From Paenibacillus hamazuiensis (lineage in GTDB: Bacteria; Bacillota; Bacilli; Paenibacillales; NBRC-103111), in contig NZ_JALRMO010000001.1 in assembly GCF_023276405.1 (NCBI RefSeq), positions 4,836,001 to 4,900,000 of the forward strand: a stretch of 64,000 nt of DNA, in the 5' to 3' direction. A model generated the notes under the pieces. It was not told the DNA's origin, made no database searches, and saw nothing but the letters and a program-made list of their open reading frames with translations. Numbering within the stretch: position 1 is the stretch's first letter; each line of letters opens with the position of its first letter. The translations under genes and the position numbers were made by a program. Shown here piece by piece: positions 25,876 through 34,222 of this stretch.

Positions 25876-27030
25876 CTAGCGCTCCCGGATCATGTCCAGC
25901 CAACGAGCCGCCGTATGCTCCCATGTAAAATGCTCCCGTACATGCCTGAGGCACTGCTCGGCCATACAGCGACGCAACTCGTCATGCTTCAGCAGCGTGA
26001 CGGCCGCCTTCGGCAAATGTTCTCCGAGATGATCCGGCTCCAGCAAAAAACCCGTTACCCCATGCACGATCACCTCGCCGACGCCCCCTACGTTCGTGCC
26101 GATGACCGGCACGCCGGTGGCCATCGCCTCCACATTTACAAGCCCAAACGCTTCCTTGCTCAGCGAAGGAACGACCTGCACGTCGGCAATCCGATACCAA
26201 TCTTCGATCCGGTCGTGGGGAACAAAATCGACGAAGCGAACATGCTTCGGCACTTTTCGCGCGAGCCGGTACAGCTCGCGCACGTAAGGCGTGATCCGGT
26301 TCGAGCCGTAAGATGCGCCGCCGATAATGATCAGCATCGCCTCCGGCACTTCCCGGACGATGTCCGGCATCGCCTCCAGCAGCCGGTGGATCCCTTTTTG
26401 CTCAATCCACCGGCCCACGTATAATATGATTTTCCTTCCTTCCAGCCCCTGACCGGTCATCATCTGCTGCCGCAGCCGCCGGCCCTCATCTTCCCATCTT
26501 GACTTGAAACGTTCGAGATCGACGCCGAGGTGATTGATCCGTACCTTGGAACGAATTCCGGGAACGAGCCTCGTTATTCGCTCGCGCAAATATTCGCTGT
26601 TCACGATTATGAGGTCGGCCGCTTCGCAGCATCGCTTCAGTTGAACCCGGCTTATATAGGGACGGGAGACAAAATTAAGCGAGTGCAGCGACAGCCAAAT
26701 CGGGGTGCGCGGGTGGCGCTTGCGCAAAAAAAGGACGAACCGCGGGCGGTTTTCGACCTGGATCACGTCGGGCTGCAGCAGCTTGAGCTCGCGGTTCACC
26801 CTGTAAATATATCCGCCCTTTTTCCGTACCTGCGGACGAATATAAACGACGCCGTCTCTGATTTCGCGCGAAGGAAGCCGCTTCGTTTTTTTGCCGAAGA
26901 CGAACAATTTGGTTTCGCCGCTGACCCGCTTCGCAACATTTTCCACCACCAGCTCGACGGAGCTGCTCTTTCCCGATGGAATGGCAAATGTTCCCGGCGT
27001 TACGATAGCGACATACGGCACCTTCCTCAC
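25876..27030 (-). CDS. GT4 glycosyltransferase, spore-coat CotSA/YtcC-like
   Basis: 384-residue GT-B enzyme. PYVAIVTPGTFAIPSGKSSS at the N-terminus is the type of opening seen in CotSA/YtcC spore-coat transferases. The C-terminal half carries ILYVGRWIEQKGIHRLLEAM, IIGGASYGSNRITPY, and the donor site SLSKEAFGLVNVEAMATGVP followed by GTNVGGVGEVI. The GTG start has AGGGGGG upstream. It is upstream of the giant repeat gene in the same direction (106-base gap, but that gene has its own promoter). Probably modifies a spore-surface glycan or protein in the mother cell; substrate unknown. Confidence 0.85.
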   Translation of the reverse strand: MRKVPYVAIVTPGTFAIPSGKSSSVELVVENVAKRVSGETKLFVFGKKTKRLPSREIRDGVVYIRPQVRKKGGYIYRVNRELKLLQPDVIQVENRPRFVLFLRKRHPRTPIWLSLHSLNFVSRPYISRVQLKRCCEAADLIIVNSEYLRERITRLVPGIRSKVRINHLGVDLERFKSRWEDEGRRLRQQMMTGQGLEGRKIILYVGRWIEQKGIHRLLEAMPDIVREVPEAMLIIIGGASYGSNRITPYVRELYRLARKVPKHVRFVDFVPHDRIEDWYRIADVQVVPSLSKEAFGLVNVEAMATGVPVIGTNVGGVGEVIVHGVTGFLLEPDHLGEHLPKAAVTLLKHDELRRCMAEQCLRHVREHFTWEHTAARWLDMIRER

Positions 27031-27302
27031 AAACTTACGCCCCCCTGAACCATTGTTACTGTAAGTGTATTCAGCCCGATCTTATATCGGGTGGGCTTCC
27101 GGTCGTTTGGGCAAGCGGCTTGGAGCGCGGCCTTTCGGCGTTCTCCGGTTTCCCGAGGCACCTGCCCAGGATCTTTCGCATTTGCCGTTAAGATGGTGTC
27201 GAATGCCCTGGCACACCTGTCCATACGGATGACGACGGCTCGGCATATGCTGTACGGAACCTGCCTTAGACAAAACGAAATTCAAGGAAAGGAGCGGATT
27301 CC

Positions 27303-28406
27303 ATGGATTCTCCCTACGTGGGAATTATGGTAGGCGATAAGATGTACAGCCGTATTCCATCGGGGAAGACAAGGCACGAGGCGATCCATTATTATCACGA
27401 TGCGGGCAAACGGTATGGGCTGACTCCCGCCTTTTTCCGCATGCGGGACTACAACCCGGAGCAAAAGTGCGTTACGGCATATATCAATGAAAACGGTCGT
27501 TACGTGGCCAAAAAAATCCCGGTCCCGGCTGTCATTCATAACCGTGCCATCTATCCTTCCGACAAGGAGTTTCGCGAGCTGGAGGCCTGGGAACGAAGCG
27601 GACTGCGGATATTCAACCGCTGGAACCGTTTCGGCAAGCTCCACGTCCATGAAACGTTAATGATGGATCCGGCGCTGCGGCCCCACCTTCCGGGAACATT
27701 TCCCGCAACGCGGGAGAACATCGCCGCCATGATGAAAATGTACGATCAAATCATTATCAAGCCGGACCGCAGCAGCATCGGCCGCGGCGTCATGAAGCTG
27801 GAGCGCTGCCCCGGCGGGTGGCAGCTCACCTACCCGGTAACTTTAAGCGTTCAAAACAATAAATGGCGGAACATCCGATTCCGAAACGCGCTGCCCCGCC
27901 TTCTGCTGCGCCGCCTGGCCGGCATGAAATATATCGTCCAGCAATGCCTGCCGCTCGCCACGTATCGGGGCCGGCCGTTTGACATGCGCGTTTCCGTGCA
28001 GCGCGGAGCGGGCGGAGAGTGGCAGGTCACCGGCATTGTGGCGAAAGTCGCCGGCAAAGCCGTGTTTTTGACGAACGTTGCAAAGGGCGGCTCCGTTTAC
28101 CGGCTGGAGCATATTTTGCAGGAGGAATACCCGCACCTGTCCGTCCCGGAAGTGATGCGGGGGGTCGCGGACTTCTCGCTCAGCGTCGCGCGGCGCCTTA
28201 GCAGCCAGCTTCCCCATCTCGCCGACCTCGGGCTCGATATAGGCATCACGACGTCCGGATTTCCCTTGTTTGTAGAATGCAACGGAAAAGACCAGCGTTA
28301 CAGCTTTCGCAAAGCCGGCATGATGGAGGAATGGCGATCCACCTACTTCAACCCGATCGCTTATGCCAAATATTTGCTGGACTCCGGAGACACGCCTCCG
28401 ATGTAA
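27303..28406 (+). CDS. YheC/YheD family ATP-grasp coat-associated protein
   Basis: 367 residues matching the YheC/YheD family known from Bacillus endospore coats: GIMVGDKMYSRIPSGKTRHE at the start, PAVIHNRAIYPSDKEF, FNRWNRFGKLHVHETL, IIKPDRSSIGRGVMKLE (ATP-grasp nucleotide loop), QQCLPLATYRGRPFDMRVSV, and a C-terminal metal-site region with GLDIGITTSGFPLFVECNGKD. Known members contain an ATP-grasp fold; the reaction is not established. ATG is preceded by AAAGGAG. It is divergent from the GT4 gene. The 270 bases between them hold a small hairpin (CCCGAT/ATCGGG near 27075-27091) and no gene. Confidence 0.9.
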   Translation: MDSPYVGIMVGDKMYSRIPSGKTRHEAIHYYHDAGKRYGLTPAFFRMRDYNPEQKCVTAYINENGRYVAKKIPVPAVIHNRAIYPSDKEFRELEAWERSGLRIFNRWNRFGKLHVHETLMMDPALRPHLPGTFPATRENIAAMMKMYDQIIIKPDRSSIGRGVMKLERCPGGWQLTYPVTLSVQNNKWRNIRFRNALPRLLLRRLAGMKYIVQQCLPLATYRGRPFDMRVSVQRGAGGEWQVTGIVAKVAGKAVFLTNVAKGGSVYRLEHILQEEYPHLSVPEVMRGVADFSLSVARRLSSQLPHLADLGLDIGITTSGFPLFVECNGKDQRYSFRKAGMMEEWRSTYFNPIAYAKYLLDSGDTPPM

Positions 28407-28419
28407 CCGCAAATCCCCC

Positions 28420-28480
28420 AACCGTTTCTTCCGGTTTAAAGGGCAGGTCATGCCTTCCATGCCGCAGGAAACGGTTTTTT
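28420..28480 (+). terminator. Possible terminator after the YheC-like gene
   Basis: Arms AACCGTTTC (28420-28428) and GAAACGGTT (28468-28476) followed by TTTT. The loop of about 40 bases is long, so this is only plausible. Confidence 0.45.
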
Positions 28481-28614
28481 GGGCTGCTCCATTCCGCTCC
28501 GCTTGTAATCGCGACTCCGCTCCTTTACAATCTAATCAATTAAAGACTGAGCCAGGAAGTACTCCGCGGCCACAGCAAATGAGCGAAAACCCGCGAATGA
28601 TAGGGAGATTAAAT

Positions 28615-29391
28615 ATGGACAGGTTTCGAACATACGAAGACAAAATAAGGCTGGAGCTGAAGCAGTGGGAGAATAAGCTGCTGCAGCCTCCGGGTTTCGT
28701 GGAGAGAACGTCCCGGCTCGTTCAGGGGAAAATCAACCAGGTCATTCCGGAAAAAGTTCACGAGGCGATAACGGCCGCCGTGAAAGGCATTGTGAAAACG
28801 GCGCTGTTCAGCCTGGACTATATCCCCAAAGGCGAGCCTCTCGAAGGAATTTCGCTGGCGGAGCGCGACCGCCGGGCTTCGGAGCTGCTTTCCGTCTATA
28901 AAAAGCTCGCCGCCGCCGAAGGAGCGGGCACCGGCGCAGGCGGCATCCTGCTGGGTTTGGCGGATTTTCCGCTGCTGATCGGAATCAAGATGAAGTTTTT
29001 GTTCGAGCTTGCCCACGTATACGGATTCCGGACCAAAGATTACCGCGAGCGGTTGTTTTTGCTTTACGTATTTCAGCTCGCATTTTCCGGACAAACGAAA
29101 AAACCGGCGCTGCTTCAAACCATCCTCCGCTGGCCCGAAACGGCCGCCTCGCTGCCGCCGCTGCAATCGAACGTCGAGCATATCGACTGGCAGCAGCTGC
29201 AGCAGGAATACCGCGACACGATCGATTTTCGCAAAATGCTCCAGCTTGTGCCGGGCATCGGCGCCGTCGTCGGCGCTTGGGCCAACTATGGTCTGCTGGA
29301 GGAGTTAGGGGAGACCGGAATCAACTGTTTCCGGCTTCGCCTGCTGAACGGTCCGCAGCCGGAACCGCTCGAAGGACCGGAGGCGGAATAA
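28615..29391 (+). CDS. EcsC family protein
   Basis: 258 residues. It matches the EcsC family, named after the third gene of the Bacillus ecs operon; biochemical role not established. Visible features are an N-terminal helical, charged region (YEDKIRLELKQWENKLLQPP), a Gly-rich hydrophobic segment GAGTGAGGILLGLADFPLLI that may enter the membrane, YGFRTKDYRERLFLLYVFQL, and LVPGIGAVVGAWANY near the end. I chose ATG 28615, with TAGGGAG eight bases upstream. Longer in-frame openings upstream have no ribosome site and read through intergenic sequence. Confidence 0.85.
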   Translation: MDRFRTYEDKIRLELKQWENKLLQPPGFVERTSRLVQGKINQVIPEKVHEAITAAVKGIVKTALFSLDYIPKGEPLEGISLAERDRRASELLSVYKKLAAAEGAGTGAGGILLGLADFPLLIGIKMKFLFELAHVYGFRTKDYRERLFLLYVFQLAFSGQTKKPALLQTILRWPETAASLPPLQSNVEHIDWQQLQQEYRDTIDFRKMLQLVPGIGAVVGAWANYGLLEELGETGINCFRLRLLNGPQPEPLEGPEAE

Positions 29392-29409
29392 TATCCGTGC
29401 ACGCCAAAA

Positions 29410-29446
29410 GGGCGGATCGCATCGATCCGCCCTGGCCTTGTTTTTA
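29410..29446 (+). terminator. Terminator between convergent ecsC-like and GDPD genes
   Basis: GGGCGGATC, short loop, GATCCGCCC then TGGCCTTGTTTTT. The opposite strand has AAAAG on the other side, so it may also serve the glycerophosphodiesterase gene. Confidence 0.8.
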
Positions 29447-29459
29447 TGCTTCGGTTCCC

Positions 29460-30164
29460 TTACTCCTCCACGCAAGCTTTCCACTTCTCCAGCTCGTTGG
29501 TGCAAACCCATATTTGCGGATAGCGGGAGCGAAGCGCGCGCATCTCTTCTTCGTCATCGATCGTCCATGCGATGATCCGGATGTCCTGCTCCGCGCAGCG
29601 CCGGACGAAATCGTCGTTCAAATATATGGATTTGACCGACACGTATTTGGCGCCGAGCTGCTTCGCCAGCGGAAACACCGACGGTGTCGCGCCGTAGATG
29701 ACAAGCCCGAGCTCGATGTCCGCGGACAGTTCTCTCATCCGGATGATCGAATAATGATCGAAGGAAGTAACGAACACCTGGTCCTGCATACCTGCGTCGG
29801 CAACGACCTCAAGCACTTTTTCCTCGAGCCCGGGATACAGGTTGCCGCTCTGCTTGAGCTCGATATCGACTTTGGCCTTCCCTTTGGCCAGCGCAAGCAC
29901 TTCCTCCAGCGTCGGGATCGGCTGGCCGCCGCCGGCGTCCAGCTTCCGCAGCTCCTCGAACGTATAATCGATCACGCGGCCTTTCCCGTTCGTGGTCCGG
30001 TTTACGGTCGTATCGTGAATCACAACGGGTACGCCGTCCTTGGTCAGCTGCACGTCCAGCTCGAGCACGCTAAAGTTCAAATCCAGCGCGGCTTGAAAAG
30101 AAGAAATCGTGTTCTCCGGGTACTTCCTGGGATAACCTCGATGCGCCAGTCCGGTTACGGTCAT
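29460..30164 (-). CDS. Glycerophosphodiester phosphodiesterase
   Basis: 234-residue cytoplasmic-type GDPD (UgpQ/YqiK-like) with no signal peptide. It hydrolyses glycerophosphodiesters to glycerol-3-phosphate and an alcohol. Catalytic and metal residues are visible in LAHRGYPRKYPENTISSF, VLELDVQLTKDGVPVVIHD and VDIELKQ, and the TIM-barrel ends with IIAWTIDDEEEM. GAGGAGG precedes the ATG. It stands alone between ecsC-like and the FkbM operon. A functional link with the phosphatase-glpP pair 8 kb away is possible but not shown. Confidence 0.93.
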   Translation of the reverse strand: MTVTGLAHRGYPRKYPENTISSFQAALDLNFSVLELDVQLTKDGVPVVIHDTTVNRTTNGKGRVIDYTFEELRKLDAGGGQPIPTLEEVLALAKGKAKVDIELKQSGNLYPGLEEKVLEVVADAGMQDQVFVTSFDHYSIIRMRELSADIELGLVIYGATPSVFPLAKQLGAKYVSVKSIYLNDDFVRRCAEQDIRIIAWTIDDEEEMRALRSRYPQIWVCTNELEKWKACVEE

Positions 30165-30300
30165 ATGGGTTGTCCTCCTCCATTGTTCATTCCATGCGGA
30201 AATGCTCCAACCCTTTTATCATAACTCATCCGTAGACGGCTGACCATGTTTTCCCGGCACACCCTCTTCGCCCCATAACACGGTTTCATTCAGTGCCGGC

Positions 30301-31080
30301 TCACAGGCTTCTGGGGATGCAAACGTAATCCAGGGCGAAGTTGTTCGGATCAGGCTCGTGCAGCTTTCTGAGCTCTCCGTTCAATGCATCCATCTTGTAA
30401 ATATCGTACCCCGGCATAAGATTGACGATATCCTCCAAGACGACCCCGCAATGAGGATGGTATTCAAAAGCGATCAAAGGTCGCGATTTATGCAAAATGT
30501 CCGAAGCGCCCTTCAGCACCTGGTACTCATTCCCCTGCGTGTCGATTTTCAGGACGTTTACTCTGCTCTTGATGTCCTCGTTCAGAAAGTCGTTGAGCGT
30601 GATGGACGTCACCTTGGTTTCTTCAAAGCTTCCAATCTCATGGTGGTAGTGAATCGTTGACAGCGCACGATTGTAATTATCCTTGCTTTGCATGTAGAAG
30701 CTGACCGTGCCCTGGCTGTCTCCAACCGCATAATTATACGCTTGAACATTGGACAGCGAATTCGCCGCAACGTTGCGTGTCAACGTCCCGTAGATTGCCG
30801 GATGGGGCTCGAAGCAAATGCATGTAATCCCAGGAGACAAGCTGGCCAAATTTAGCGTATGATACCCGATGTAGGCGCCGACATCCAATACAACACCCCC
30901 TTCCTTGCTAAAACGGGACATCAAATCCGCCAAATGCGGTTCCCATCTGCCGGTTTTCATAATGTAATCCTCGACGATGCCCGGTCCGCTAATAAACATC
31001 TTCAGCATTTGACCGAAAGAATTGTGCGCAAGCACCAAGAACTCTTCTCCCCACTGATAAGCGGCTGATTCGCCAGTCAT
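30301..31080 (-). CDS. FkbM family methyltransferase 1
   Basis: 259-residue SAM-dependent methyltransferase. Motif I is GGVVLDVGAYIGYHTLNLA; CICFEPHPAIYGTLTRNVAA and VLKIDTQGNEYQVLKGA are the FkbM hallmarks. FkbM enzymes typically O-methylate sugars or polyketides, and here glycan O-methylation fits the neighbours. It is the last gene of a five-gene minus-strand operon (gap 69 bases). It is clearly diverged from the next two FkbM genes, so different sugars or positions are likely. Base composition of this operon is visibly more AT-rich than the rfb region. Confidence 0.85.
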   Translation of the reverse strand: MTGESAAYQWGEEFLVLAHNSFGQMLKMFISGPGIVEDYIMKTGRWEPHLADLMSRFSKEGGVVLDVGAYIGYHTLNLASLSPGITCICFEPHPAIYGTLTRNVAANSLSNVQAYNYAVGDSQGTVSFYMQSKDNYNRALSTIHYHHEIGSFEETKVTSITLNDFLNEDIKSRVNVLKIDTQGNEYQVLKGASDILHKSRPLIAFEYHPHCGVVLEDIVNLMPGYDIYKMDALNGELRKLHEPDPNNFALDYVCIPRSL

Positions 31081-31149
31081 TCGATCTACCTCCCTCGCTA
31101 ACGAGACGCACCCTTACTGATCGCGCTCCTATCCCGTTACCCCGACAAA

Positions 31150-31839
31150 CTAACCTACCAATACGGCGTATACGTCTCCCCATGCAAGAGGGTTCGGCAG
31201 AATGCGATCAAGATCGGCAAGAAACTGCTTTGGTTCCAGCCAGTAGGGCAGATCAAACCTCATGCTTTCCTCGGAAGAAATGTTAAAACGATAATTCCCT
31301 AATGCTGCAAGGAGATGAACACATTCGACAGCCGGTTGAAGATGCTCTTTGGTAAATTCGAAAGAAAGCACCGGAATCGGAACGGATAATCCTGCAAGTA
31401 CGTGAGACTCATACCCTTCGACATCAATTTTGCAAAAAGCGGGAATACCGTACTCGCGAATCAGATTATCCATTGTGGTCACTTGGATTTGTATCTTATT
31501 GTACCAGTCGATGTGAGCGAAACGGCCGCTCGCTTTCGTCTGATGAATCCATTCCGCGGACATCGAAGCAAGCGGATTCCACTGGCTCAGATTCAACTCC
31601 CCGACCCCTTCATACGGCCCCAGAGCTTTCTGAACCAATGTAAATTTAGGATGGTTGCCGAATTGGGCCCAGAGACTTTGAATGCAATCCGGCTGCGGTT
31701 CTACCGCCACCACGTTGGCGCCAAGATGCAGAAAAACCGCTGTGCGATTACCGACATTTGCCCCTACATCAAAACATAAAGCACCAGGTTTAACGAATTG
31801 GGAATACATACTTATTTTGGATTGAAAATCATGATCCAT
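31150..31839 (-). CDS. FkbM family methyltransferase 2
   Basis: 229 residues: ALCFDVGANVGNRTAVFLHL (SAM motif I), VVAVEPQPDCIQSLWAQF, TTMDNLIREYGIPAFCKIDV followed by EGYESHVLAGL. Middle FkbM gene of three, with a 28-base gap to its upstream neighbour. Probably methylates a sugar hydroxyl of the glycan built by the upstream GT2 and GT61 genes. The target is unknown. Confidence 0.85.
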   Translation of the reverse strand: MDHDFQSKISMYSQFVKPGALCFDVGANVGNRTAVFLHLGANVVAVEPQPDCIQSLWAQFGNHPKFTLVQKALGPYEGVGELNLSQWNPLASMSAEWIHQTKASGRFAHIDWYNKIQIQVTTMDNLIREYGIPAFCKIDVEGYESHVLAGLSVPIPVLSFEFTKEHLQPAVECVHLLAALGNYRFNISSEESMRFDLPYWLEPKQFLADLDRILPNPLAWGDVYAVLVG

Positions 31840-31867
31840 TTCTTGTTCACCCCGTAATCAAATTTGC

Positions 31868-32503
31868 TTATCTTCCGATCAGGCTGCCCCTCACATAAAA
31901 GGCGTCTCCCCAGGTTGGATGATATTGCACGGTTTCTACACGATGAAAGCCGTACACGCTTAAAAAATGATCCAATTGACCGATAAGCACACAGCCTTCA
32001 TAAAGCTCTTCAAAATTGACTTCGGTAGTAATCGCATCCAGGTGCTGAAGCAAGCCTCCTGCTCCTTGAAGAGCCAGCAGCTCCGCCCCCTGTATGTCCA
32101 TATTCAATAATTTGAAATCAGCCGGGGAGAAATGAAGTTCTGCCAGCAGCGAATCCACCGTTCGCGAGGGGATGGTGATTTGATACATTTCCGCTATTCC
32201 CGGATAATTCGTCGTGACTGTTTTCAACGGCAGCACGGAGCTGCAGAAATCGGATGTGGTGACATGAAATTGAACAACTCCGTTCCGGTCCGTAATTGCG
32301 TAGTTAGCCGTTCTTACATTAGGAAAGGAACTTACGTTGGCATTCAAACGATGATAAACGTCAGGGTTGGCTTCGACAAACAATATATTTTGCATGCCCA
32401 GAGATTGGTATAAATGGACTTCCTGCCCTTCGTGTGCACCTAAATGAATAACTCCATGGTTTCCGATACCATAATTTTTGCACAAAGAATATAAATCGAT
32501 CAT
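31868..32503 (-). CDS. FkbM family methyltransferase 3
   Basis: 211 residues: GVIHLGAHEGQEVHLYQSLG (SAM motif I variant), ILFVEANPDVYHRL, FKLLNMDIQGAELLALQGAG. The NMDIQGAE signature identifies a distinct FkbM subgroup. It begins 27 bases after the GT61 gene with a TGGAGG ribosome site. Role inferred as glycan O-methylation. Confidence 0.85.
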   Translation of the reverse strand: MIDLYSLCKNYGIGNHGVIHLGAHEGQEVHLYQSLGMQNILFVEANPDVYHRLNANVSSFPNVRTANYAITDRNGVVQFHVTTSDFCSSVLPLKTVTTNYPGIAEMYQITIPSRTVDSLLAELHFSPADFKLLNMDIQGAELLALQGAGGLLQHLDAITTEVNFEELYEGCVLIGQLDHFLSVYGFHRVETVQYHPTWGDAFYVRGSLIGR

Positions 32504-32530
32504 CCCTTATTCGACCTCCAAACAGCATAT

Positions 32531-34186
32531 TTAATTTCGGGAGTATAACCCTATCGCTTCTTGACTTTGCATGATGCCAAGGGCGAGATCCAGTTTAGAC
32601 ATGCCTGACCAAAGCAGGTTCACATGAAAGTCCAACTCTTCCTGCCCCGGCATTCGGCACAGCAGCTCGCGGTAGCAATCCCGAACGAAATCGTATCCTT
32701 CCTTGGACATCATCGTTTTCAATGTCCAGATACTTCGTATATTAAGGCTGTCCCAGTCTTTGACGGCACTTTCTACGGCATTAGGATGAAGTATAATATC
32801 GTTGGATTCGTCCATGCGGAACAGACTTCTAAGTTTTCTGATAAAATCCATCTTGACCAATGACTCCCCTGCTCTTTCATTTGTGACATTGGCGAACCGT
32901 AAAGTTTCGGATAATTTATACAGGTCGACCCTAATATCTTCAACCACATTCAACGAATTTGTTGGATCGACTCGGCCTTCACCGGTCAAATAATAGTAAT
33001 CCAAGCCAAGGTTATGGCTAAGTACCCAATACACCGGATGAACGTAGTTGGGAGCGAAGATTTCTACGACCTTTGTTCCCGGATTGCAATATATTAAATT
33101 CGTCAACCCGGCCCCATGAGGTGCGACTACCACTTTCGCAGATGCGAAGAGCTGGGCTTCCTCCTGTACGGTTAGAAACTCCAGAGCAACAGGATGGAAT
33201 CCATATCCTTCCAAAAATCGGATCACTTCATCCTCATTGATCACTTTTCGATATTTCGTGTGCGCGCGTGTGATATAAATTCGCTCATATCCACTAAATG
33301 GATTGGTTTTACTATTACCCAGAAGCTGCTTTTTCAAGTAATCGCTAACCCACTTCGGCACCTGTCCGGTGCATCCGGGCATAGAAGAGACGACCAAAGT
33401 TCGGGCTTCCAGATGAGTAGATTCGTTACAATCGAGCAATTTTTCTTCAGGGATACCTAATGCTGCGAGTGTTTCCGCTTGAAAGCGCGGGCGACTTTGG
33501 CGATTGATGATGAATCGATCGATGGGAATTCCGCTGCGGCGCAATAATTCGAACCGAGGAAGTACGTCAAACAGCCAATGATAATAATTCGAGCTGGCAA
33601 CAGAGGTTAGTACGGCCACAGTTTCGTTCGATTTTATCAAAGGGGGCAGCACGGTTTCGGAAAAAATCGAATGCTGATAGGGCTGCTTGTTATATTCCAA
33701 TGAAATATCCCACAGCAGCTTGTGATCCGGAGTGCAAACGGCTCCGTTAGGCCCCCAAACCCGCCCCCAGGGTACGACAGCGACAAATTGTTCCGGCGGG
33801 TCATGCAATAACTTTATAAATTTATGATGGTAAGGAGACGGCCAGATGGTTTTGGCGTCGTAACGGATGGAAGGGGGTTCCGTATCGAATTTGACGTAAT
33901 ACGGATGCATCCCATTCATATTGCAAAAGGAAACCAACCAATCCTTTGTATTGATGCAAACTTCGGAAGGAGACGTACCGCTCCAAAATTTACTCATTTG
34001 ATGCCTTATCGCATAAAGAATTGAAAACAACACTTCCAATTTCGATTTTCCGCTTCTCAGTAAAGAAACATAGTAATTTAAATCGTAAGAACTCGGCTCC
34101 TGATGCAACCACTCCCGGAATACTTCCACGACGAATCCATCCCAATCCTTTTTCAAAACGTTTTGCAATCTCTGAGCTATACTCAT
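32531..34186 (-). CDS. GT61-type glycosyltransferase flanked by two DUF4214-like domains
   Basis: 551 residues in three parts. The core (about 100-440) is a GT61/DUF563 transferase: NYYHWLFDVLPRFELLRRSG, RIYITRAHTKYRKVINEDEV, VVVAPHGAGLTNLIYCNPGT. The N-terminal 50 residues (FVVEVFREWLHQEPSSYDL then YVSLLRSGKSKLEVL) and the last 50 (FVRDCYRELLCRMPGQEEL then HVNLLWSGMSKLDLALGI) are similar to each other and look like DUF4214 modules, usually found in extracellular or surface-related proteins. Having one at each end of a GT61 enzyme is unusual. It is second in the operon, 36 bases after GT2. Confidence 0.85.
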   Translation of the reverse strand: MSIAQRLQNVLKKDWDGFVVEVFREWLHQEPSSYDLNYYVSLLRSGKSKLEVLFSILYAIRHQMSKFWSGTSPSEVCINTKDWLVSFCNMNGMHPYYVKFDTEPPSIRYDAKTIWPSPYHHKFIKLLHDPPEQFVAVVPWGRVWGPNGAVCTPDHKLLWDISLEYNKQPYQHSIFSETVLPPLIKSNETVAVLTSVASSNYYHWLFDVLPRFELLRRSGIPIDRFIINRQSRPRFQAETLAALGIPEEKLLDCNESTHLEARTLVVSSMPGCTGQVPKWVSDYLKKQLLGNSKTNPFSGYERIYITRAHTKYRKVINEDEVIRFLEGYGFHPVALEFLTVQEEAQLFASAKVVVAPHGAGLTNLIYCNPGTKVVEIFAPNYVHPVYWVLSHNLGLDYYYLTGEGRVDPTNSLNVVEDIRVDLYKLSETLRFANVTNERAGESLVKMDFIRKLRSLFRMDESNDIILHPNAVESAVKDWDSLNIRSIWTLKTMMSKEGYDFVRDCYRELLCRMPGQEELDFHVNLLWSGMSKLDLALGIMQSQEAIGLYSRN

Positions 34187-34222
34187 GTTCTATGCTCCCT
34201 CCGAGACCCATGAGCCAATTGG

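Noticed and set aside
28363-28614. Long N-terminal part of the EcsC-family frame
   Set aside because: It overlaps the end of the YheC-like gene and a possible terminator, and the family-like sequence starts at 28615 behind a ribosome site.
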